Position numbers and translations under genes: made by a program
The notes under the pieces: generated by a model
What the model was told of the DNA's origin: nothing
The model's database searches: none
The model's input: the letters and a program-made list of their open reading frames with translations, nothing else
Part shown: in pieces, positions 57,108 to 64,000 of the stretch
Layout of the letters: each line of letters opens with the position of its first letter
Numbering within the stretch: the stretch's first letter is position 1
Assembly (NCBI GenBank): GCA_947258435.1
Contig: CAMYID010000007.1
Span: 1 to 64,000, forward strand
Direction of reading: 5' to 3'
Source of the DNA: an uncultured Alphaproteobacteria bacterium
Lineage (GTDB): Bacteria; Pseudomonadota; Alphaproteobacteria; UBA11222
Length of the DNA stretch: 64,000 nucleotides

Positions 57108-58469
57108 ATGGCCGCGGGCGATCAGGATCGCGAACGTAACCGGCTTGGTGCGCGGGCGCGGCGCTATGCAAAGGTGTCGGCCAATGTCGGCGGGGTGGCC
57201 GCGCGCGTTGCGGGCAGCCGGCTGCGCGGGGAAGGCGGCGACCGGCGGGCCAATGCGGTCGCGCTGAAGCAGGCGTTGGGCGGGCTCAAGGGACCGGTGA
57301 TGAAAGTGGCGCAACTGCTTGCCACGATTCCCGAAGCCCTGCCGCCCGAATATGCGCAGGAGTTGAGCCAGCTTCAGATGAATGCGCCTGCGATGGGCTG
57401 GCCCTTCGTGAAACGGCGCATGCGCGCCGAGCTTGGCCCCGATTGGCAGACCGGATTTTCCGAATTCGGGCGCGTGGCCGCGGCAGCCGCGTCCCTTGGG
57501 CAGGTGCATCGCGCGCGGCTTTCGGATGGAACCGTGCTGGCCTGCAAGTTGCAATATCCCGATATGCGGTCCGCGGTTGAGGCTGATCTTGTGCAGCTCA
57601 GGGCGATTTTCGCGCTGCACCGCCGGATCGAGCGGACGGTCGACACGCGCGAGATCGAGCACGAAATCGGCAGCCGCCTGCGCGAAGAACTCGATTATCA
57701 GCGCGAAGGGCGGCATATGGCGCTATACGCAGCGATGCTGGACGATGAGCCTGATATCCACGTGCCGCGCTGGTTTCGGGATCTGTCGACCGAACGGTTG
57801 CTCTGCATGGGCTGGCTTGCGGGCGAACCGCTGATGTCCTTCCGGCGCGCGCCGCAGGAAACCCGCAACCGGATTGCGCGGAATCTGTTTACCGCCTGGT
57901 GGAAACCGTTTGTGCGATATGGGGTGATCCATGGCGACCCGCATCCGGGTAACTATACGCTTGCACCGGAGGGCGGGCTCAATCTGCTCGATTATGGCTG
58001 TGTCAGGATCTTCAGGCCCGATTTCGTCGCCGGTGTGGTCGATCTCTACCGCGCGCTGCGCGACGACGACCGGGCGCTTGCAGCGGCGGCTTATGCGGGT
58101 TGGGGGTTCGAGGATTTGTCCGATGAACTTGTCGATGCGCTCAATATCTGGGCGCGTTTTATTTACCGCCCGATGCTTGATGACCGGGTGCGCTCGGTTG
58201 CCGACGGGGTCGCGCCGGGGGAGTATGGCCGGGCCGAGGCCGAACAGGTGCGGCAGGCGCTGAAGCGGCTTGGCCCCGTGCGGCCGCCGCGCGAATTTGT
58301 CTTCATGGACCGTGCCGCCATCGGGCTTGGCGGGGTATTCCTGCATCTGGGGGCCGAGCTTAACTGGCATACATTGTTTGAATCAGCGCTTGCCGGTTTC
58401 GATATCGGGCGATTGGCCACCCGGCAGGGTGCGGCGCTCACGGCTGCCGGCCTTGCGCTGCCCGAATAA
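57108..58469 (+). CDS. ABC1/AarF (UbiB-like) atypical kinase
   Basis: A 453-residue protein kinase-like protein: an N-terminal LKGPVMKVAQ segment at the place of the KxGQ motif (Ala replaces Gly in this copy), an Ala-rich loop AAAASLGQVHRA, catalytic IHGDPHPGNY and the metal motif LLDYG. The hydrophobic C-terminal helices of UbiB are not evident. Members support ubiquinone synthesis or lipid homeostasis. Starts directly at the pepF stop. Confidence 0.9.
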   Translation: MAAGDQDRERNRLGARARRYAKVSANVGGVAARVAGSRLRGEGGDRRANAVALKQALGGLKGPVMKVAQLLATIPEALPPEYAQELSQLQMNAPAMGWPFVKRRMRAELGPDWQTGFSEFGRVAAAAASLGQVHRARLSDGTVLACKLQYPDMRSAVEADLVQLRAIFALHRRIERTVDTREIEHEIGSRLREELDYQREGRHMALYAAMLDDEPDIHVPRWFRDLSTERLLCMGWLAGEPLMSFRRAPQETRNRIARNLFTAWWKPFVRYGVIHGDPHPGNYTLAPEGGLNLLDYGCVRIFRPDFVAGVVDLYRALRDDDRALAAAAYAGWGFEDLSDELVDALNIWARFIYRPMLDDRVRSVADGVAPGEYGRAEAEQVRQALKRLGPVRPPREFVFMDRAAIGLGGVFLHLGAELNWHTLFESALAGFDIGRLATRQGAALTAAGLALPE

Positions 58470-58497
58470 AAACCGCGCCTCCGGAGAGACGCGGTTT
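58470..58497. terminator. Bidirectional terminator between convergent genes
   Basis: AAACCGCG (58470-58477) pairs with CGCGGTTT (58490-58497), 12-nt loop. Plus strand: TTTCCTT follows the stem after the ABC1 kinase stop. Minus strand: the stem is followed by TTATTC, 57 bases past the nitronate monooxygenase stop at 58554. Confidence 0.75.
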
Positions 58498-58553
58498 CCT
58501 TGAAAGTCTTTATTGCTAGCAGGCGCGGTTTCCCGCGCCATTGTCTGCAATTC

Positions 58554-59696
58554 TCAGACGGCGTGGGGCGCGCTGTCGAAGGCGCGTTTGCAGCCATCCA
58601 CCAGGTCCTGGAAGATTTCCCTTGCCGGGCGGACGCTGCGGATCATGCCGATGCCCTGACCGGCAAAGCCCGGCGCGATATCGCCACGTTTGGCGATCTG
58701 GCCCGAGGCGAGGATCTGACCCGAGACCATCGACTGGAACGGCATGGGCAGCGGTTCCATTTTCGCATCCACATAGGCCTGCGCCCATTTGGTGCGGATG
58801 ATCCGCGCCGGCTTGCCGGTGACCGAGCGCGACACCATGGTGCCTTCTTCGGTGCTGTCGACGATCGCCTGCTTCTGATAGGGCTGGATGCCGGCTTCCT
58901 CACTGGCGAGGAACGCGCTACCGACCCAGGCGCCTTCCGCGCCCAGACACAAGGCAGCGGCGACGCCGCGCCCGTCGACAATGCCGCCCGCGCCGAGCAC
59001 GGGGATGCCGTTCGGGCCGCCGACCGCGTCGACCACCTGCGGAATCAGCGCAAGCGTGCCGATCGGCGAGTTGTGGCCGCCGCCATCATGGCCCTGCGCA
59101 ACGATTACGTCGATGCCGGAGGAAACAACCTGCACCGCATGGCGCACCGCGCCGACAACCGCCATTACCTTGGTGCCGTTACGGTGCATGTCTTCCATCC
59201 AGGGGCCCGGATTGCCAAGACCCGCGGCGTAAACGGGGACTTTCTCCTCGATCACGACCTGCATCTGCGCATCGAAGAATTCCTTGGTCAGGAATTGCGG
59301 CTCGCCCGGCGCGCGGCCCGATGCGCCCATATGTTCGGCAAGCTGTTCCTTGGTTGGCGGGGTCAGCCCTTCCTTTTTCATGAATTCTTCTGCGAATTTC
59401 ATGTGTTCGGGCAATAGATCCATGGGCGAGGGGCCATCGGCATTGCCGCCGCCGCCTTCACGGCGGACAGAGGCCGGCAGCAGCGTGTCGACGCCGAACG
59501 GCTTGTCGGTCAGGCTGCGCACCTCGTCGATCCATTCACGCAGCATTTTGGGGCCGCAGGCCGCCGCGCCCAGAATGCCAAGCCCGCCGGCTTCCGACAC
59601 CGCCGCAGCCAGTGCCGGGGTCGATGCCCCGCCCATACCAGCAAGCAGGATGGGATGTTCGATCCCGAAAATTTCACATACACGATTAGCAGCCAT
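58554..59696 (-). CDS. Nitronate monooxygenase family protein
   Basis: An FMN-dependent TIM-barrel enzyme (2-nitropropane dioxygenase family): HPILLAGMGGASTPALAAAVSEAGGLGILGA at the start, IVAQGHDGGGHNS with the catalytic-loop His, GIPVLGAGGIVDGRGVAAALCLGAEGAWVGSAFLA. The frame opens at 59957, but the ATG at 59696 has GGGGAG at proper spacing and gives 380 residues. These enzymes oxidise nitronates such as propionate-3-nitronate; some relatives are enoyl reductases. Confidence 0.92.
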   Translation of the reverse strand: MAANRVCEIFGIEHPILLAGMGGASTPALAAAVSEAGGLGILGAAACGPKMLREWIDEVRSLTDKPFGVDTLLPASVRREGGGGNADGPSPMDLLPEHMKFAEEFMKKEGLTPPTKEQLAEHMGASGRAPGEPQFLTKEFFDAQMQVVIEEKVPVYAAGLGNPGPWMEDMHRNGTKVMAVVGAVRHAVQVVSSGIDVIVAQGHDGGGHNSPIGTLALIPQVVDAVGGPNGIPVLGAGGIVDGRGVAAALCLGAEGAWVGSAFLASEEAGIQPYQKQAIVDSTEEGTMVSRSVTGKPARIIRTKWAQAYVDAKMEPLPMPFQSMVSGQILASGQIAKRGDIAPGFAGQGIGMIRSVRPAREIFQDLVDGCKRAFDSAPHAV

Positions 59697-59995
59697 TGGC
59701 CGTCTCCCCTTGAGATTTTGAATTCTTATACTGGTTTTAGCAAACAAGTTGGCTGGCGGTAAATGGCTAGTGTCGGGGTTGCGCAAAGTTGTGCGAAAAC
59801 TTGCGATTGTGGCATTTGGACGCAGGCCATATCCGGGGGCTGTGCGATAACCATTTCGAAAGGTTGCTTTTCTCATATTCGGCGCGAATAGAGGTAACGG
59901 TATTGTTCGACCGGATGAGGGCGAGGATCCGTTGCGGACAGGGCGGGGCGTTGCCATCGGGGGAGTGGCGGCAGGTCCCCGAAGTGGAGCAGGTA
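59697..59995. other. 299-bp gap between the nitronate monooxygenase and globin chemoreceptor genes
   Basis: This divergent region should hold both promoters. AT-rich sequence lies near 59710-59745, and the repeat-like pair gcgcaaagttgtgcgaaaact is at 59778-59798. An open frame upstream of 59996 belongs to the chemoreceptor reading frame but has no family resemblance, so I treat it as untranslated. No tRNA or hairpin with a U-tract is seen. Confidence 0.4.
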
Positions 59996-61330
59996 ATGCG
60001 TAATCAGACTCTCGACATTGACGGACGTTTGCAGTTTATCGGCCTGGGATCAGCGGACAGGGAAGCGATCAGGCAATGCGGCCCGATTGTCCTTGCGAAA
60101 CTCGATGACATTCTCGACGACCTTTACGCCGCTATCTTCACGATGCCCCAGACGGCGGCGATCATTGGCGACAAATCGCGCGTTCCGGGGTTGAAGGCGG
60201 CGCAGGAAGCACATTGGCGGCAGCTTTTTGCGGCGGAATTCGACCATGACTATGCGGAACGGGTGCAGGCGATCGGACGCGCGCATGCGCGGATCGGCCT
60301 GGAACCGCGTTGGTACATCGGCATCTACAATTTCGCCTATGCGCAAATGGTCGCGCTTCTGGTTCCCGCCTTTCGAAAAAGACCGGAATTTCTGGCGCGT
60401 GCAATTTCCGCATTCGGTAAGGCATTGATGCTGGATATGGAGATCGCGACCTCGGTTTATTTTGATGAACAAGAAGACGCGCGGCAGCGTCAGACCGAGA
60501 ATTTGGCGGCGGCGCTGGAGACTGCGGTCAAGTCAACGCTCGAGAAGACGCGCGCGCGCGGTGATGAAATCGGAAATGCAAGCAGCAGCCTGACAGCGGC
60601 GGTGACGCAGGTCGGAGCCTGTGCGCAGATCGTGACCGGTCTGTCGCAGAATACAGCAAGCAATATCGCCACTGTTGCAGCGGCGACCGAGGAGCTCAGC
60701 GCGTCCGAGCGGGAAATCTCGACCCAGGTCGCGCATTCGGCCGGGGTTGCGCGTGAGGCTGTCGCCCGTAGCCGGGAAGCGGGGAATGCCATGGCGGTGC
60801 TTGACAGGGCGGGACTTCAGATTGGCGAGGTGGCGAAACTGATTTCCGAAATTGCGAGCCAGACCAATCTGCTGGCGCTCAACGCAACGATCGAGGCAGC
60901 GCGTGCGGGGGAAGCGGGCAAGGGCTTCGCCGTGGTGGCGGGGGAGGTCAAGAACCTTGCCGCGCAAACCGCCAGGGCCACTGACGAGATCTCGGGCAAT
61001 ATCACGGCGATTCAGGCGGCGACGAAAGAGGCTGTCGCCGCGATCGGTGAAATCGACACGACAATCGGGCAGCTTGACGAAAGCTCAACGGCAATTGCTG
61101 CGGCGGTCGAACAACAGACGGCCGCAACAGGCGAGATTGCGCGGAATATCGATGCAGGGTCGCGTGGTACCGCGGAAGTGACGCAGAATGTGGAAGATGT
61201 TACCCGGCAGATCAGCGATGCGGGCGCCATCTGTACGCAGCTTGATCATACATTCGGTGCCATGTCCGATGAGATTGCCGCCCTTGGGCGCAATGTGGAC
61301 GGGCTGTTGCAGGAACTGCGGGCAGGTTAG
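59996..61330 (+). CDS. Soluble globin-coupled chemoreceptor
   Basis: A 444-residue cytoplasmic sensor: a globin domain (residues about 10-165) with proximal haem His97 in [19 protein letters not shown], then a methyl-accepting signalling domain with the tip [21 protein letters not shown] at about 288-308 and [13 protein letters not shown]. There are no transmembrane helices and no HAMP domain, the HemAT architecture for aerotaxis. The ATG at 59996 has GGAGCAGG upstream; the frame is open from 59789. It is the second globin-coupled sensor in the window, after the diguanylate cyclase at 30462. Confidence 0.93.
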   Translation: MRNQTLDIDGRLQFIGLGSADREAIRQCGPIVLAKLDDILDDLYAAIFTMPQTAAIIGDKSRVPGLKAAQEAHWRQLFAAEFDHDYAERVQAIGRAHARIGLEPRWYIGIYNFAYAQMVALLVPAFRKRPEFLARAISAFGKALMLDMEIATSVYFDEQEDARQRQTENLAAALETAVKSTLEKTRARGDEIGNASSSLTAAVTQVGACAQIVTGLSQNTASNIATVAAATEELSASEREISTQVAHSAGVAREAVARSREAGNAMAVLDRAGLQIGEVAKLISEIASQTNLLALNATIEAARAGEAGKGFAVVAGEVKNLAAQTARATDEISGNITAIQAATKEAVAAIGEIDTTIGQLDESSTAIAAAVEQQTAATGEIARNIDAGSRGTAEVTQNVEDVTRQISDAGAICTQLDHTFGAMSDEIAALGRNVDGLLQELRAG

Positions 61331-61360
61331 GCCTTTTATCGCCTTATCGGCTTGGTTGGC

Positions 61361-61789
61361 CTATTTGTCGAGCCAGCGGGACATCACAACAACCGGCTCT
61401 TCCGCGTAACCGATTTTTTGGTAAAAGCCGGTTGCCGCCACATTGCTTGCACGCACCATCAGTTCCAGTTTGCGGATGTCATGCTTGTCGAGAAACGCTT
61501 CGGCGGCGCGCATCATCTTCTGGCCAAGTCCCTGCCCCTGCCGGTCGGGGGCAACAGAAAGATAGTAAACCCAACCGCGATGGCCATCATGGCCAACCAT
61601 GACTGAACTGATGATTTCTCCCTTGAGCTCGGCAACCAGCACATCCGAATTCGCCTTGCCGCGGGCAAGGGCGATATCCTGGTAAGGATCATTATGCGGG
61701 CGGGTCAGCTCGCATGCCTGCCACAGCGATATGGTTGCATCAATGTCCGCATCGGTCAGCGGACGGATGACTGGCGTGTCGTCTGTCAT
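61361..61789 (-). CDS. GNAT acetyltransferase (YpeA-like)
   Basis: A 142-residue N-acetyltransferase: LWQACELTRPHNDP, SSVMVGHDGHRGWVYYLSVAPDRQGQGLGQKMM (acetyl-CoA loop QGQGLG) and VAATGFYQKIGYA. The pattern follows E. coli YpeA, whose substrate is unknown. Its ATG overlaps the FAD-oxidoreductase stop by four bases. Confidence 0.9.
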   Translation of the reverse strand: MTDDTPVIRPLTDADIDATISLWQACELTRPHNDPYQDIALARGKANSDVLVAELKGEIISSVMVGHDGHRGWVYYLSVAPDRQGQGLGQKMMRAAEAFLDKHDIRKLELMVRASNVAATGFYQKIGYAEEPVVVMSRWLDK

Positions 61790-63195
61790 GGCAGCACGAG
61801 TTTTCCCGGATTCATGATGTTTTGGGGGTCGAGGGCACGCTTGACCGCCCGCATCATGTCGATTTCCACAGCGCTTTTGTAATGGGTGATCTCGTCGCGT
61901 TTCATGAAGCCGAGCCCGTGTTCGGCGCTGATGCTGCCGCCAAGCCCGGCTGCGATATCATGCACGATGCGGTTGAATTCCGCCCACCGGTCAAGAAATG
62001 CTTCGCGATCCATCGCCGGCGGCTGGCTCAGGTTGAAATGCACATTGCCATCGCCGATATGGCCGAACGGTACTGGCCGGATGCCGGGCAGGGCGGCGGT
62101 AACCGCCTTGCTCGCCTCGGTAATGAAGGCGGGGATCGCCGAAATCGGTACGGAGATATCATGCTTGATACTGCCCCCTTCGAGTTTCTGCACATCCGAC
62201 AGATTTTCGCGCAGCGCCCACAGGGCCGATGCCTGCGCCCCGCTTTCCGCGATCGCCGCATCACTGGCCAGCCCTTCCTCGAGCGCGGCGGCAAGCGCTG
62301 CTTCCAGCCTGTGGCGCAAATCCTCCTCGCCCGCGGAAGACAGCTCCGCCAGCACATACCAGTCAACGGCTTTGGTCAGCGGATCGCGCGCGCCGGGGAT
62401 ATGCCGGGTGACGAAATCGATGCCGATACGGGGGATAAGTTCAAACGCGGTGAGCCGGTCGCCGCTTGTCTGCTTCAGCCGGCCAAACAGGCTGACCGCC
62501 GCCGCCACATCGGGCACCGCGACAAGCGCGGTCGCCACTGTGCGCGGCCGGGGAAACAGTTTGCATACGGCTGCCGTCACAATGCCAAGCGTGCCTTCAC
62601 CGCCGATGAAAAGCTGCTTCAGATCGTAGCCTGTATTATCCTTGCGCAGCCCGCGCAGCCCGTTCCAGACGCGCCCGTCGGGCAGCACCGCCTCGATCCC
62701 CAGCACAAGCTCGCGCATATTACCGTAACGCAGTACCGCATTGCCCCCGGCATTGGTCGCGATATTGCCGCCGATCTGGCAGCTGCCTTCTGAGGCAAGG
62801 CTGAGCGGGAACAGCCGGCCAGCCGTTTCTGCCGCCGCCTGCAACGCGGCAAGGGTGCAGCCCGCCTCCACCGTGATCGTGTCATTATCGGGATCGATCG
62901 CGCGGACCCTGTTCATCCGCGACAGGTTAAGAAGGATCGCATGGGTGCCGGGAAACGGGATCTGCCCGCCGACAAGCCCGGTATTGCCGCCCTGGGGTAC
63001 GATGGCGATCCTGTGTTGTGCGCAGATGCGGACGACTTTCGCGACTTGTTCTGTGCTTGCGGGTTGCACGAAAAGCGCGGTCTCCCCCTGATAAAGGCCG
63101 CGATGTTCGCGCAGGAAGGGGGCAATCCGGTCAGGGTCGTCCGAAAAACCCCGAGGGCCCACCGCTGCGCGGATTTCGTCAAGCGCCGCGCTCAT
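61786..63195 (-). CDS. FAD-linked oxidoreductase (D-2-hydroxyglutarate dehydrogenase-like)
   Basis: A 469-residue protein of the FAD-binding oxidase/type 2 family: IVPQGGNTGLVGGQIP (FAD), LFPLSLASEGSCQIGGNIATNAGG, and the C-terminal region VPFGHIGDGNVHFNLSQP and SAEHGLGFMKRDE. Related enzymes oxidise D-2-hydroxyglutarate, D-lactate or other 2-hydroxy acids. The frame opens at 63312, but the ATG at 63195 gives the conserved MSAALDEIRAAVGP start and overlaps the upstream serine hydrolase stop by four bases. Confidence 0.92.
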   Translation of the reverse strand: MSAALDEIRAAVGPRGFSDDPDRIAPFLREHRGLYQGETALFVQPASTEQVAKVVRICAQHRIAIVPQGGNTGLVGGQIPFPGTHAILLNLSRMNRVRAIDPDNDTITVEAGCTLAALQAAAETAGRLFPLSLASEGSCQIGGNIATNAGGNAVLRYGNMRELVLGIEAVLPDGRVWNGLRGLRKDNTGYDLKQLFIGGEGTLGIVTAAVCKLFPRPRTVATALVAVPDVAAAVSLFGRLKQTSGDRLTAFELIPRIGIDFVTRHIPGARDPLTKAVDWYVLAELSSAGEEDLRHRLEAALAAALEEGLASDAAIAESGAQASALWALRENLSDVQKLEGGSIKHDISVPISAIPAFITEASKAVTAALPGIRPVPFGHIGDGNVHFNLSQPPAMDREAFLDRWAEFNRIVHDIAAGLGGSISAEHGLGFMKRDEITHYKSAVEIDMMRAVKRALDPQNIMNPGKLVLP

Positions 63196-64000
63196 GCCAG
63201 CCGCCGATAGGCACGCAGGCCCATATGCAGAAAGGCGGGCCGGCCATCCGCGCCGAAGTCGAGAAACCGTATCGGATAGGGGGCGGCGCTGTCGGGAACG
63301 CGTGCCAGCCATACTGCCGCGTCAACCGGTTCAAGCTGCAGGGTCATGGGACGAAATCCCCCCATAAAATCGATATTCACCTCCGAGCGGGACTGAAGCG
63401 CCCCGTCCACCTCGTTTATATATATGCGCGCGCTCAGTTTCTCGTAGGTGCCGGCGTAGGGCGCACGGTCGGTAATCGCGCGCGGATCGGGCGCGGGCAG
63501 TTGCGGCAGGCGGATATCGGCAAGCTCGGCAAGCAGCGCGCCAATCAGATCTTCATACAGACTGTTGGCATCGCCGCCATTGGTCAGCAATATGATCGCA
63601 AGATCCCGTTCGGGGATGACGCGCAGATAGGATTGCTGCCCGATGGTCACCCCGTCATGGCCAAAGCCGCGCACCCCGTCCCAATCGAAGATTTTCGGCC
63701 CAAGTCCCCAATCTCGCATCGGATAATGGGGCGGCAGGGTAATCTGCGCTGTCTGCATTTCCTGCGTCAGGGCGGCGGGGAGCGGCGCGGCGCTGTCTTC
63801 CCCGATGCCGAACAGGGCGCGCGCAAAGCCGATGACATCCCGCGCGCTCGCCATCACCGTCGATCCCGCCGGGGCGTTCGATTGCGCCAGATAGGCGAGG
63901 GGGGTGATATCCATTTCGCCGGTGTCGGGATGGGGCGCATGGCCGATGGCGCAGCGGAAGCGAATGGCCTCCTCGGGCAGGCTTTTCGTCTCGCGCAGGC
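63192..64000 (-). CDS. Serine hydrolase, class C beta-lactamase family, 5' end beyond window
   Basis: The frame is open to the right edge and read-through continues without stop (269 codons), so the N-terminal part with the SxxK motif is missing. The visible part resembles the PF00144 family: an AIGHAP segment, APAGSTVMASARDVIGFA and GFGHDGVTIGQQSYL (candidate for the HxG-like motif), followed by a C-terminal beta-domain. It may be a D-aminopeptidase or esterase type, and no specific substrate is supported. Confidence 0.82.
   Translation of the reverse strand, partial: LRETKSLPEEAIRFRCAIGHAPHPDTGEMDITPLAYLAQSNAPAGSTVMASARDVIGFARALFGIGEDSAAPLPAALTQEMQTAQITLPPHYPMRDWGLGPKIFDWDGVRGFGHDGVTIGQQSYLRVIPERDLAIILLTNGGDANSLYEDLIGALLAELADIRLPQLPAPDPRAITDRAPYAGTYEKLSARIYINEVDGALQSRSEVNIDFMGGFRPMTLQLEPVDAAVWLARVPDSAAPYPIRFLDFGADGRPAFLHMGLRAYRRLA

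Noticed and set aside
1-64000. Defence systems, prophage, insertion sequences, CRISPR arrays, tRNA or rRNA genes
   Set aside because: Looked for on both strands; no transposase, integrase, Cas or toxin-antitoxin protein, no repeat-spacer array, and no cloverleaf or rRNA sequence was seen.

Overview
The window is a gene-dense stretch of a high-GC alphaproteobacterial chromosome. The evidence is the first 30 kb, which carries the order pnp, rpsO, truB, rbfA, infB, ylxR, nusA, rimP, trmB, metK, an XRE regulator, lnt, corC, ybeY, phoH, miaB, fur, rimI and tsaB, an order I recognise from alphaproteobacteria. A GapR (DUF2312) nucleoid protein, a DUF1244 protein and a perfect CtrA-type sequence agree with this. 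I cannot fix the order or genus. I see no insertion sequence, prophage, CRISPR array, rRNA or tRNA.

Layout. 1-0.7 kb: start of a DUF1302 outer-membrane protein that runs off the left edge. 1.1-21.2 kb: one long minus-strand block for translation, RNA turnover, tRNA modification, SAM synthesis and lipoprotein acylation, split by terminators after metK and trmB. 21.3-29.4 kb: envelope and maintenance genes (nitroreductase, polysaccharide deacetylase, Bax-like glucosaminidase, NifU-type scaffold, universal stress protein, DUF2333, trpS, murJ). 29.5-36.5 kb: a metallo-beta-lactamase-fold hydrolase, then a minus-strand signalling group made of a globin-coupled diguanylate cyclase, a transmembrane chemoreceptor, a TonB-dependent receptor and a YfiR-like periplasmic protein. 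36.5-44.6 kb: a 524-bp regulatory-looking gap, an SDR, a CPA2 antiporter, an orphan Rieske dioxygenase alpha/beta pair, a two-domain kinase-like protein, a cation-efflux protein and pdxH. 44.9-49.4 kb: lipoprotein, Sel1, J-domain, TPR and alpha/beta-hydrolase genes. 49.4-58.5 kb: pyruvate kinase with glycerate 2-kinase, then a plus-strand run of N-formylglutamate amidohydrolase-like, GCS2 ligase, DUF1244, gapR, a small exported protein, pepF and an ABC1 kinase. 58.5-64 kb: nitronate monooxygenase, a soluble globin-coupled chemoreceptor, and a tightly overlapping acetyltransferase/FAD oxidoreductase/serine hydrolase operon cut by the right edge.

The most interesting part is the signalling content. 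Two separate haem-globin sensors, one feeding c-di-GMP synthesis and one feeding chemotaxis, lie 28 kb apart. One of them sits beside a TonB receptor/YfiR/chemoreceptor group that could pass an outer-membrane signal inward. Several probable start codons (rimP, ylxR, phoH, ybeY, trpS, nifU, usp, fieF-like and others) lie downstream of the longest open frame, and these are argued gene by gene. All functional statements rest on motif recognition by eye; no searches were run.
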